This document shows, one piece after another, positions 21,594-33,043 of a DNA stretch of 39,225 nt. Made by a program: the position numbers and the translations under genes. Origin of the DNA: Scytalidium lignicola. Taxonomy: Eukaryota; Ascomycota; Leotiomycetes. Every line of letters starts with the position of its first letter. The first letter of the stretch is position 1. The stretch spans positions 1 to 39,225 of the forward strand of contig NCSJ02000376.1 of the NCBI GenBank assembly GCA_002812745.2, given 5' to 3'. The notes under the pieces are model-generated. The model saw only the letters and a program-made list of their open reading frames with translations. It did not search any database and was not told the origin of the DNA.

Positions 21594-24500
21594 ATGGAGC
21601 CTCACTACCCCCATCACAACGGAGCCAAGCGACGACGGCTGGACGAGGCTCGGGATCACTGGGCAGAGTCATCTGCAGAACAGACGGGAGAGCTTCACGT
21701 CCGGTACATATTGCCCTCTGTTAACCAAGCTGCCTATGACTTTCATCTTCCGCCGTCCGTAGGGCAACCAAATTACCCTACTCCAGCATCTTGGGTTCTC
21801 CCAACGCCATGTCTGAGCATGGCCGACTCTGGATTCCGAACCAGTCATCTGTTGCCCTTCGATCTCCATGGACAGCCGAATGGCCAGACATCTCAATCCT
21901 ATGAGACCTTGCACCAATTTGGATCATTGAATCCCTTTACCTCGGCCAATTCATGGCCAGTGGCCATCCCTACACCATCTCCGGCTTTATGGCTTCCTCA
22001 TGGGGTCCCTGCACAACTATTCCCGGCTCACCATCTCATATCAGTTCCGACACCTAGCCACCCATATCCATTAGCCTCCTTCCAAATTCCAATCATTCCC
22101 CAGCAATCCTCAGAGCTGTCTTCTGTGACTACTTTCCGGCCCAATGAAGCCGAAATCCAGAATGTTGATAAGTTGGTTGTGTCGCAGCTCGATGAGAAAC
22201 AAAGCGAGATAGTTTGTTTCGGCATGGTGAGCATGTACATACCACCATATAATCCCGTCTAAACTGACCCTCGCAGGTCTCGGCTATCTCTGGGAGATGT
22301 GAGAAGCAAAGTTTAGACGAAATTTTATCGTCATTTGCAGTCCAGCTAGACTCATCAGACAGTTTCAGCGCAAAAGACGGCCCACAAATGCATGGGCGTA
22401 TTCTATCGGAGTATGGACAGATGATTCAAGGCCTCCTCGATGAGTAGGCGCTACATCTTCATATATCATGCATCCTAGATAATTAGCCTTCGACCCGCAA
22501 GCCGTCTCGGCGTTCTATGCAGTTGTCTTGTGTCTTAGAAATTACGGTATACGGCCCCTTGGAATTATTTGAGGAGATTGGCAGCTGGTTCCAAGATTAC
22601 GAGGTATACCTCCAGGATCCTCGGGCATGTCACCTCGACGTCCGATACTGCAATCCCCAAAAATTATCATCGGATGACCTTGATTCCTGTCAATTGCTTT
22701 CTCAAGTTATCTCGCAGATATTCATGTCAGCTCATCTTCAGGATATCACGCAGCGGCCTAGCTTGCTGGACATTCTGAGTAGCAACGTCGACTTAGAGGA
22801 GACTTCGCAGCCTAGAGCTATACGAACAACTCTCAAGAGGTAATGTACCGCCTCTTCCGGAGCCACTGAATTACTCTCATACGCTGACGATACATAAAGT
22901 CACCAGAAGCAGGCTTTGACATTCATGCTCCGCCGAGAAAAAGGCTGGACCTTTGATAATAATCAACCGGACCTTTGGGAGAAAATAGACAATGATCAAG
23001 GACGAATGTAAGTGTTTCCTAACGCCTCGTGTGATAGTGTGACTTACGCCATTACAGCTTTGTGAACAGAATCTCCAATGCCTACCAGGCCGATGAACCA
23101 CCACAGTTCTATGGAGGCATCATCGCTGATCCTATGGGTCTTGGGAAGACGTTAACGATGATCGCCTTGGCGGCAACCGATCTAGACAGCGATGAGGACG
23201 CCAGGATTCACATGGGCACTGATGAAGATGACAGGCATGATGTCTCGGCTACGCTCATAATTATACCACCGCCTCGTACGTTACACAATTGTGCCAATAC
23301 TGCCGTAGTGCGAAATATTTGCTAACATTCCCCAAGTATTAGGCACATGGGAGGAGCAGCTGTCCGAGTATGTCCTAAATATCTTCAACTAGACGAATAC
23401 TAACGACTGGGTAGGCACGTCATAGATGAAGGCCTGAGATGCCGCCGCCATCATGGCAAAAGTAGATTGGCTGACGCAAACGAGCTCGATACTGTAAACA
23501 TCGTGTTGTCAACTTATCACACGGTCTCTGCCGAATGGAAAGCCGGGAAAGGTGTAGCAAGCTCCATCCTCTTCTCTGTCCGCTGGAGGAGAGTAATTCT
23601 AGATGAAGGTGAGTCACGATGAGGATGTTGTGACAAATTGACCATCACCGAACCTAACAGATAATAGCACATTACATCCGAAGTGGTAACACTAGGATGG
23701 CTCATGCAATATGTGCCTTGGACTCTGTATCTCGATGGGCTGTCACTGGCACGCCCATCCAGAATCGTCTCAGCGACCTTGCGACTCTCCTCAAATTCAT
23801 CAGAGTCCACCCTTACAGCGATTCAAAGTGTTTTGACGCCGACATATCTCACCTCTGGAAGTCGGGGAAGGACAACGAAGCCGTCGAGAGGCTACAGTAT
23901 CTCTCAGCTTGTCTCTTACTCCGCAGGCCTAAAGCAACTATCAGCCTTCCTCCTAGACGAGACATGCGATGTGTTGTCGACTTCAGTCTTGAAGAAAGAG
24001 TGGTATATGATCAGATACGAGAGCAAACAATCACTAGGATTGACGAGGCGCTTCAAAATAACTCTGAGGCCTCCCGGGCAGGCGTGTATGTGAACGTTCT
24101 ACAACAAATCGAGTCGTTGCGACTCTTCTGTAACTTGGGACTTCACTACCGTGCGAGGCACGAAAAGACCCAGCACTCATCGGCTGAAGCTAATGACTGG
24201 GTCAGCATCGCGCAGCAAACCTTTAACGTTCAGCGTGGAATGGGGCCGATCGTTTGCGTGCAATGTTCATCAGTTCTAGAACTGACCGAGACCCTCGATG
24301 ATTCAACCACGGCGTATCAAAGTCCTCTGTTTTCCCGCTGCCTGAGATTTGTTTGCGGCGACTGCACACATACATAAGTTGGGTCGAGCTGGTCACACTG
24401 TGGCCTGTAGCCATAGGCCCCCATGTCCCACAGCATCGGTCTCCATAAGCACAAGCGTCCTTGAGGACATTCCGGATCTAATCTCGCCGCAAATGAAAAC

Positions 24501-25334
24501 CCCCTACATCGGTCTTCCATCGAAGATAGAAGCTCTAGTAGCTGATCTCAAAACCCTACCTTCAGATGTCAAATGGTATTTCTCTAACGCCCCTGCATTG
24601 CTCTATGACAGTACGCTAAATTTGTCACAGCATCGTATTTTCCACCTGGAGGTTGACTCTTGACATCATCGAAACTGGTCTGGATCAAGCATCCCTGCAC
24701 AGCATCCGCTTCGACGGTAAGGTTCCCCAAAAGGAACGGCAATCTGTCGTAAACAAGTTCAAGACAGATCCAACCATTCGCGTAATGCTGCTCACACTGT
24801 CATGTGGTGCAGTTGGGTGAGTAAATCCTTCTTCACCAAATACACTTCCTCTGGGATCCCGATGCTCTATGGCAGCTGACCACTCCCCTAGACTCACTCT
24901 AACAGTAGCGTCGCGGGCTTACCTCATGGAGCCACACTGGTTAGTTTCCTGAAACGTATTAAGTCTCTTACAGCCATATTTATTTTCCTACTCAGGAACC
25001 CAACTCTCGAAGAGCAGGCCCTTGCCCGAATTCACCGAATTGGCCAGAGTCAGGATGTTACAACCGTGCGCTTCTATGTGCGGGACTCGTTCGAAGAGGT
25101 TAGTTCAGTTTGCATACTATAAGGACCTAATAAGTATGTGCTTACTTGTGACTGTGATAGCAAGTCAAGGAGGTTCAGGAGTCGAAGAAGCATCTCGCGG
25201 GCTTATTGCTCTCTCCCCATGATGGCGGGCACACGGATGATAGTCTGGGGACGCTGCAGGTAGGTTACTGGTAAATCATGCTAACTAAAATCACTCTTGC
25301 TAACCGTCCACAGCGGCTGCGGTCGTTGCTTTGA
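21594..25334 (+). pseudogene. SNF2-family RAD5/RAD16-like helicase, disrupted
   Basis: Twelve exons can be placed: 21594-22226, 22277-22839, 22900-23007, 23058-23275, 23337-23367, 23415-23608, 23668-24575, 24631-24816, 24892-24939, 24996-25098, 25161-25259, 25314-25334. They would encode about 1036 residues. Motif I DPMGLGKT, motif II DEAH (split by an intron), motif III SRWAVTGTPIQN, motif VI ARIHRIGQ, and a Cys-rich RING-like insert (CVQCSSVL, FVCGDC, HTVACSHRPPC) identify a RAD16/HLTF-type SNF2 ATPase. These translocate on DNA in repair or chromatin work. Damage: in-frame TAG at 22445-22447 and 22484-22486 with coding-like sequence between and after them, and a one-base surplus near 24365. 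Every other splice phase agrees. A CAG-to-TAG origin would fit RIP. Sequencing error cannot explain both TAGs easily, since neither lies in a homopolymer. Confidence 0.75.
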
Positions 25335-25538
25335 CACAGAATCGATTGCTGTGGATGGATACGAAACATGGGGACACTGGCTCCACAGAACAGGCAAACC
25401 TCCTCGGCCGTGTTATCTTCTCTTCTAAGATTACTAATTCATTTTTTATCCGGAAGTTATCAAACTCTGATTCTCCAAACATGGACAGTGAAAGAGAGCA
25501 TCTTAGTTAAGCGAGAACTTGGTTTAACTCTTTTAAAT

Positions 25539-25841
25539 TGTAATTGTCGGTTCACCTGTAGCACGAAGTACGGTACGTAATTATACGTAATATACTCGTT
25601 GTGCTAATCCATGGTTGTTCCACGATTAGGGGTGGGAGAGCGAAGCTGTAGGAGCTTCGCTCGTTCCCACTACCTAATCGGGACTAGCTTACAGGGGCAC
25701 GTGAATATCACGTGTACGTAACCACTGTTCTACCAACACTGGAACCACTTTAAAAATGGCCGTACGTTGTAGCTCCTAAAACGCTCAAATCCGTAGAGTT
25801 TTCCCAATCGCATGCTAATTGCCTAATTGGGAATAGCTCCA
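25539..25841 (-). repeat. 3' LTR of a Ty1/copia retrotransposon
   Basis: 303 bp from TGTAATTG to GAATAGCTCCA, with the TG...CA ends of an LTR. Read on the minus strand, it directly follows a purine-rich tract (AAAGGAGGGATT, a polypurine-tract candidate). That tract sits near the end of the pol frame, whose stop (25825-25823) lies inside the LTR. A divergent copy lies at 204-494. No second LTR was found near 28.7 kb. Confidence 0.7.
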
Positions 25842-28735
25842 AATCCCTCCTTTGTACGATTCTCCGTTCTGCTACCTACGCTGTCATGTTCTACCCATTN
25901 TACCACTTCCAATTGCACTTTATTNGTATCCAACAGNTGTTTCAGAGCGNTNGATNGCTTTCCTTTGGTCATGGAATNGGCTGGATTTGTAGTTCCTTCA
26001 ATCCATCGTACNTCAGTGATCTNGCGTCGTTNGTATGCTTGGNGGANGNATATCANGTCAATNATGAGCTGCTTTTNCTGTNTNGTTCNCAACTTGACAA
26101 GGNAATCGTANANTAACCTTGAATNNNTANATATAANNAGTAAGAANTTGATTTTNAGGATTCCTTNGATANTTNACTTGATCATAACNNTTATATCGAA
26201 NCCNTGAGCTATTCTGTACAATTCTGAGGCCAAAACGCTACATGTAACCCTTTTACACTTGATTGATGTTCAGTATAGTGTATTTGTGTTTCCTTTNCGG
26301 TNTGTGAGTNTTANAATGTAGNNAATTTGTGANAATAAGTCTTTGTTATTTGCAAATAAGNCATNTGTAAAGANTAATANTTATAANNTCTNCTTATNAA
26401 GCTTGACNAATTNTATTCTNTTAANANNATTCTGGATTTANTATTNTAANTGTTTATTNAGNAATTTCATGTCTTNTTNNNTAGGATTAATNNNNTANNC
26501 AGTTATTAATAGNTTATATAACACCTTTAGTTANCAAACTAAAGTTATATATACTNCTTNAGTATATTATANNATATATTNCTCTTTAGTAATAAGGTTT
26601 TANTNTATAATTCNTTATNAGCTTNTTNTAATAACTNATTTCCTGGTTANAAGNTGTAGATTANCATANTANTACTCTTGAGTAAGTGAAATTCTNGTAT
26701 TGTTCAGTTGTATAATACCNTTATTNAANTTNATTCCCTTNTTAATAGTTAATGTTTTNTATTCTTTTNNTANGAANTTANCCTTTTTCAGTTNTTCTTG
26801 CTNAAGTTTANCAAATTAAACNTTTTTNATGAACAAGNTATTGTNANTTTGAAGNTTTANAACATTAAAAGGTTCANTANTNTACAATAANCAANGGTTG
26901 TATATTNACAGTTTCATANCAAGTACTTTAACATGGTAAGAGTAATAGGTTTNGAATTANTNATTTCCAGCTTNGAGGACTTTGTAAAGTANCTTTACAA
27001 CTTGTAAAATTAAGCNTTNATNAAGACTAAGTTNNTNTNTAAGCTTTANAGGTNNTTNTANNTAGAAATCCTGATTNANCAANGTAATAAACTGTATATA
27101 TACTTATAAGATNTCTTNTAAGTANAAGCTTATNNCTTTNTNCTTTATAATANNAATATANAGAATAATACANTGGCTAACANNTTNAATAATAAGTAAT
27201 TANGTTAAAACAAGCTTCTTCTTATTGTCCTTATAAGCTTATACTACAAGGTATGACTTTTCAAAAGCTTTTTCAGTTCTCTTATTCTTGATTTTGTCCA
27301 TAAACCTAATGTTGAATATGTATATATCATTAAGTACACTTTAAGGGTTTGCAATCTTGAAAATGCTCTTTTTGAGTAGTCCTGATATTTCAGCTTGACA
27401 TAAGGCTGTAAATTGAGGTTCTGATTCCTCATCTTGTAAGAAAGCAATGATTTTAAGGTATTTGCAAGGTCTTCTATGTCTTTGCTTTACAAGTAGTACT
27501 AATAGTAGAGTAACAGTTATAATTGACTTGTTAAGCTCCTCTTGGTACTCTTNAACAATTATAGTTCTTAGCTTTAANTCTGGTAACTNAATTCNATNNA
27601 TTCCTTNTATAAGTNTAANGTATAATTTTANAACNATTAACTTNAATAGTATNTTCTNATANAATAATNNTAATANANATNTTTCTCTGTTNATACTTAN
27701 AAGNTTNTATAACCCTTCTTANCTTTTNTTCTAACTTNTATTTCNTANTCTTNANATNAGAATNTNTAANTTNANNAATAAGTNNTGAATAATACTTATA
27801 TCAAGGTTATTATACATGTTGATTATATCTTATACTTATTGTTTTGCCTTGATTTTACTGATTTCCTTTATAACCTTCTTGATTATTATAATTCTTTAAC
27901 TTATAGTTAAGGTTAANNTATTAAGTTCTAATATATATAANTAAGTATTGTAAATTAATAGTATAAAGATGAGTTTATCAAGTCTTATTGAATTGTTAAC
28001 AANNTTNAACNTTATTTGTAAAGNTATATCTTTGTTAAGATTNTAGATTTCAANTNNAATTATNTANTAAGTATATTNTANAAGTATATAATATTNTTCA
28101 ACATAGTTAATTAAGTTGTAAACTTCTACTAANACTNCTTTNAAGATTATTCTTATANTTATAATACTTTNTTANAACTCNTTANTGATGAANTTCTTTN
28201 TAACNTTAATNATAATCTNGTNTAGAAGNCCTTAANTAAGTNTTNATCTAATAAGNNTATAAANTNTNNTAAGTNTACTTTACATTAATATTTTAGAGTT
28301 ATNTACTAGCTTAATAATATGTTCTTTTATCAATGATATAAAGTACAGGTTTGTTGTTAATATAGAAGATGTTAACAATAATAGAGTAGTTAAAGCTAAT
28401 GTTATCTTGTAAGTTGAATTTGAATCTTCTTAATAACTTCTTATAATATTAACAATGAGTATAAAACTTAGTAAAGTATTTTAACATGTTCTTATTAATA
28501 TTATAACTTGTATAGTCTAATATACATTATAATCTAACTATTAACAAGTAGTCAAAACATTAGTATAAGCATTATAATTCTATGTTAGTCAAGAAATAAG
28601 GGTTTTCCTTTAGTAAATCAAAAACAAAAGTATATAAAGATATGTTCTAAAGTAAAAAGTTATAACTAAATTATTATATGACTAGAATACTTCCTCATAG
28701 GATAATGAGTAAGTTTGTAAGGTTATNAAAATATA
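25842..28735 (-). mobile_element. RIP-decayed Ty1/copia internal region (pol remnant)
   Basis: Extremely AT-rich, with numerous scattered single Ns. The minus strand from 26233 to 25842 still reads as the C-terminus of copia RNase H: VRWIEGTTNPA, then SMTKGK, then NKVQLEVV and WVEHDSVG. Further upstream no frame survives, but a fragment at 27447-27244 has coding-like composition. The 5' LTR and gag region were not found, so the element is truncated or too degraded. The pattern fits old RIP: loss of GC, stop codons everywhere, and consensus uncertainty from many near-identical mutated copies. Confidence 0.75.
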
Positions 28736-30915
28736 TACATTTGGTGTTTTGCAAGTAATTACTTAATTTGGCCAAGTACAGTAGTAAGGGGGTGCCACCC
28801 TGGCTAGTGCTATTACCTTACTTAACCGCTGTACCTCCGTAAGATTTCTGCAAAGGCATGTCAATCTAATATTCGATTTCGCCAATATTATTCATTCTCC
28901 TACTCCGTACGTTAAGATCGGAGTTTTGTACGGCGCTGATAAACCGCCCTGGTAAGAGCATTGATAGCAAAAGAGCCATTTATCTCGCTGCAGAGAAACC
29001 AAATTGGTTTCATTATTGAAGGTCGTAATAGAATTAAGACCATCAGGTGTTGTAGTTTGTACACCTTGATTTGCCTGGAAGACCGTGAAGCTGTAGAAAA
29101 TTTTCTTGGTCTCATTACAACATCTTTGATTGACAAAAAAAAATTTAAAGGCATATGTAAAGTTGTAGAAGGTACGATTCGCATAGGGCTAGATTTGAGC
29201 CAATTTAAAGAGCATATAAACATATGATGGAATTGGTTCGGGAATTAGGAATATTCGGAAAGCTTAAAAAAACGACAGTTATCTACAGAACCATTCTGTT
29301 ACTTATCTCAGTGTGCTCTTTGCCATAACTTTGCCTAGTATACCTATAAAGAACAGGACAAGCGTTCTGAGAGAGTAGATATCAGGCCTTACTTCTCCAT
29401 GGGATGGCGCATTCTTACTATGCTTGAACCAACAGCGATTGCATTGTGATATGAATATTGTTTGAGGAAGGCTGGCATGGTGTGGTTGTGTGATGCTATC
29501 TATAAAACTCGGGGCTCGTTTCCATTCCGGGCTTTCCAACATTGGTCACGTGTTGGCCGACCTACTTGTTGGAAGGTCAAGTTCAAGCAGGCTGTGAAAA
29601 TGGGTGTAAATGATCAATTGGAGACGTCACTCATTTTGAATACGAACTATTAAGAGTCATCGCCGGTAGGATTTTGCCATCGAGCCTTGTGAATCAAATG
29701 TTGAAGTGTTGAAAATATACTTCGTACCAGCCACAAGTCTAAATTATCTCGACATTTTAGGCAGCACAGCCACAACCACAACGCCAACACCTTCCTCAGG
29801 TATAGAACCAGCACTGGTCTGAGTAAGATGACCCCCCCACCATCTAAAAGCTTCCCTTGATTATGCTTGTTCCCACGGACCTCTTTTGAGAGTAGTTTCC
29901 GCAGTCAAAAGGTCCCTGCCTGGCTCGCCGAGTGGCTTAGACGTCTTTCTGTGAGGCTGAAACGGGTAGGCTTTCCCAACCTAAGGATAACCTCTTTGAT
30001 GTTGCATTCTATCACCTCCACAAAGACGCTGCCTTGGTACCAAGACCACCAAAAACGGAGGCGAGTCCTAATATCCGAGGTCAGACCTGTGTTCATTGGG
30101 CACACACATCGAGAGAATGGCCTGGCTTGGCCACGGCCTGATCGATGCCTCACGTGCAAGGACGCAACGGCGCGGTGACCTTTGGCCCCGGGACAGCTGA
30201 ACCTCATGTGCAACAATTCCTATTTTGCAACCCCCAAGATACGGCACAGTTCAACAGCGCATGAATATGATAGAGGTTGCTGATTGTAAATGTGGCAAAA
30301 AATCCTTTATCGATTTTTTTTCTTTAGTAGGTGTGATCAAGCCTTGCCTGGAGACGCCATGTGAAGAGGTTTTGTGCGACAATGAGTAAGGTACGCGTGT
30401 CTCGTAGGTGTCATTTGGCTCTTTTGAAAGTCCCCTTGTGTACTTTATTTCTAGTAAGGCTTTGCCTGTCTTTGTCCTTTCACAGCCCAGCCTAATTTTC
30501 TCGTCTATCATACCATATATCAAGTGGTCACCGAGAATGAATGACCATCTGACAAGTGACGTTGGCGGTCTTGAAAGGGGTCTTTCATAGATCCAAGGCT
30601 TTATTCAATCAATCATTACTACCCCAAGGTACCCGTGCATATATACTAGGGCAACTCTCTTTCTTCATTGTCCATTGGGAGGATAGTTCATTGAGCGCCA
30701 CAACACCTGCATGCATATTTAGTTCCATATATCTTGCGTGGATCAACCAAGACTTGCAGGAGCCTCTACCATTACATCTCATCCACGTATCGAGCGTCAG
30801 AGACCTTTAACTTTATTTGACACGTATTTCAACCTTCGACCTTAGTTTTCGTTTCCAGTTATTACACAGATTTTTGGGGATTTGTTCCATCCACAGGGAA
30901 CATTTCTGGATACAA
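28736..30915. other. 2.2 kb without a supportable gene
   Basis: Normal base composition returns after 28760. Several 60-100-codon frames on both strands (for example 28961-29227 + and 29905-30216 -) overlap each other and show no family signature or splice partners. The sequence at 29923-29965 looks superficially like the 5' half of a Leu/Ser tRNA but lacks a T arm. Confidence 0.45.
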
Positions 30916-31491
30916 ATGTCGTTCAGGAGAGGATTCTGGGAACGGGATCGCCATGGCGGCGAGCGAATCATAATCAGGGCACGCCAACGTCGTTCGTCTG
31001 GTTCATCCTTGAACCACCGTGAGAACTTGCGTGATCTGATAACCGATGCGGAAGAGAGGGAAGCAGCTCTACTAGCTAAAAATGAAAGACTGGAGAACGA
31101 CATGAGACGAATTCGTCGAGAGCTGAGTATCTTGCAACACAGCGAATGGGAGCAGCGAGGGATTCTAGCCAATTACCAAACGCTTCGCCAAGAGCACGGT
31201 CGGTGTGGTGATCTCAGAAGACAGCTGGACCACAAGGAAGCAGAACTTTTAAGAATCTCACGCAAGCTAGAGAAAGAAGAAGACAAGGTAGAGAAATTGG
31301 AAGAGAGAATTAGACTTTTGCGGAGGTCTAGTGGTTACATCGGTAGAGATCAATATGAGGAGAAGGTGAGGGAGGTAGAGCTTCTCAGGACCCGAATAAG
31401 GGACAAGGATAAGACGATTGAAGAGAAGGAAGAAAGGGTTCTCTATCTTACGGGCTATTTGCGCAATCTTGGATACCGAGTCGCTATATAA
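30916..31491 (+). CDS. Coiled-coil protein of unknown function
   Basis: 191 residues from the ATG at 30916 (MSFRRGFWERDRHGG); the frame is open further upstream, but that part is not protein-like. After a basic N-terminus, residues about 40-180 are almost entirely charged heptad sequence rich in Glu, Arg, Lys and Leu (AEEREAALLAKNERLENDMR, LEKEEDKVEKLEERIRLLRR). This predicts a long coiled coil. No catalytic or membrane motif was seen. The stop TAA at 31489-31491 falls within TATATAAG. Continuing in the next frame leads without interruption into the frame at 31530-31724, past an N at 31508, so the true C-terminus may be longer. Confidence 0.6.
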   Translation: MSFRRGFWERDRHGGERIIIRARQRRSSGSSLNHRENLRDLITDAEEREAALLAKNERLENDMRRIRRELSILQHSEWEQRGILANYQTLRQEHGRCGDLRRQLDHKEAELLRISRKLEKEEDKVEKLEERIRLLRRSSGYIGRDQYEEKVREVELLRTRIRDKDKTIEEKEERVLYLTGYLRNLGYRVAI

Positions 31492-31529
31492 GGGAGCCAA
31501 GTTTTTTNATCACGCCCAACAAAATCTTT

Positions 31530-31724
31530 ATGAAAGACCTGGAGCACACAACGTCGCCCCGCAAAGAACAGGTCTCAGCAGATTCTTCTGCAGCTCAAGT
31601 CGCCGACAGAGCTGTCATTGCCAGACAACGCATTGATAATAATTTCCTCCGGGAAATCGGCCAGAGCTATTCAGTCTGGGACCTCCTGACACAGATGTAC
31701 GCACGTCAAACTGTTAGCGACTAA
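31530..31724 (+). CDS. Short hypothetical frame, possible 3' exon
   Basis: 64 codons, MKDLEHTTSPRK to MYARQTVSD, with the helical segment AVIARQRIDNNFLREIG. No family is recognised. It lies 38 bp after the stop of the coiled-coil gene, same strand, in a frame that is open across the gap. An N at 31508 in a T run makes the frame relation uncertain. It could be the end of the coiled-coil protein, a separate small gene, or chance. Confidence 0.3.
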   Translation: MKDLEHTTSPRKEQVSADSSAAQVADRAVIARQRIDNNFLREIGQSYSVWDLLTQMYARQTVSD

Positions 31725-33043
31725 CATTATCCCTCAATGGTTTAATTTTCGTTGGGGAGGAGGGGGAACGTAGAGATCGAAAGGATATCAAAGGGGCCTG
31801 AAAGATAGATGCCTGAGGATTAGAAGAGGGGGGTTGAATACCCCGCCAGGGAGGAAGAATGAGGGATTTCCAGTGGCACATGTGAACGGAATTATCGGGA
31901 GTTTAGGCAATGATTTTTTGGAGGAAGTGTCTTTGCATAATGTTCTCTTTTGTCAGAAGTAGCAAGAAGGAGGAGGATCCCGGCGTCTTTTATCAGATAT
32001 GTTTAGGTTGCAACGTTTGCAGAGAAATTGAGTTCCAAGCTTTGATTCACTTACTCGTTAGTGCAGCGGCTTACAGTACGGGAAGTGCATGCAGTAAAAA
32101 ACTATTGGTGACTCGAAAGAAAACGCGCACAACTCATTGTGACCAAAGTTCCAAGTTCCGATTCAGAGCCTCAAAAGTCATGCCGGTAGATGTTCATGAG
32201 CAGCCAATAATGGGACGTGGTTGACTCGGGGTCGGACAGGCATGAGGAGCAGTTCCTCTTCGTTCCTCTTCCTTGTTGAAGACTTGGCGCCGGCGAACTG
32301 GTACGGGCCACTTGGCAAGGCATACTTTGGGGTTTTGTTGACGGGCCTCTCGTTCTGCCTGTTGCTTCCGCTCCAATCGAGGGGCCTGCCAATCAAGGCA
32401 GCCAGCCACAAGGGAAGGCAGCCGTTGCGCCTGCATGGCCCCTCACAACCCAAAGTACCGCGTTCCACAGTCAGCAACACCACGACGCAAGCAAAGAGAA
32501 AAAAAAGAGGGGTCGGTTGGTGATCTCGTGGTGCGGTGACTCTTTTTGGTCGTCACTTCTGGAAGATTCCAGGTAGGCAAAGCTGGGTGAGTACGGCGGA
32601 ACAAATCGCTTCCGTCACGTTCTATCAGGGCTTGGCTGGATCGCTGGGTCGCTGAGTCGCTGAGAGCCTGGTGAAGAGTCTCATGGTGGTCGTGGTGGTG
32701 GTCCACAGCCATGTATGACTCTGATGCCTCTGTGAACAAGAGTAGTAAGGCAGCCTTCATAAAGCTGATGAGTTTTCTTTTGCACAAATTGTCAAACCAT
32801 CGTTCTTCAAAAAACATTTCAAAGTGGATGAGCTCCTCCTGATTCTTATATACATTTTCCCCTCTCCCTTTCCTACCACTGGCCCACAGCCTTCCTGTAC
32901 AGTGAAATCCAATCCTTTGATCTTCACCGCCAGAAGCCTCACATTTTTGCTTGCCAACTCAGAGCCTTGTGCTGCCCAACCCACTGCTATTAGCTCAGCC
33001 TCATCTAACCCCAAATCGGATCCCCATTCCCCATCCTATCACG
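31725..33043. other. Intergenic, no gene seen
   Basis: 1.3 kb in which six overlapping frames of 70-125 codons occur on both strands at 32170-32820; none shows a domain or sensible composition. The last 200 bp before 33044 is pyrimidine-rich (CCCCTCTCCCTTTCC near 32860), as in fungal promoters. Confidence 0.45.

Noticed and set aside
22444..22486. A 43-nt intron in the helicase gene (GTAGGC...TTAG) that would remove both TAG codons
   Set aside because: Its length is not a multiple of three, so splicing would shift the frame, and the sequence inside reads as coding in the flanking frame.
25842..28735. CRISPR array or structured RNA in the AT-rich block
   Set aside because: There is no regular repeat-spacer spacing. 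The composition and the surviving RNase H motifs are explained by a decayed copia element.
28912..29227. Frames of 88-103 codons on both strands after the copia remnant
   Set aside because: They overlap each other, have no recognisable family and no splice partners; chance cannot be excluded.
29923..29965. tRNA-Leu or tRNA-Ser-like start (GCCGAGTGGCTTAGACG)
   Set aside because: No matching T arm, variable arm or acceptor 3' strand follows within tRNA distance.
32171..32817. Several overlapping frames of 70-125 codons on both strands
   Set aside because: They overlap each other in several frames, have no domain, and have composition unlike the neighbouring genes.
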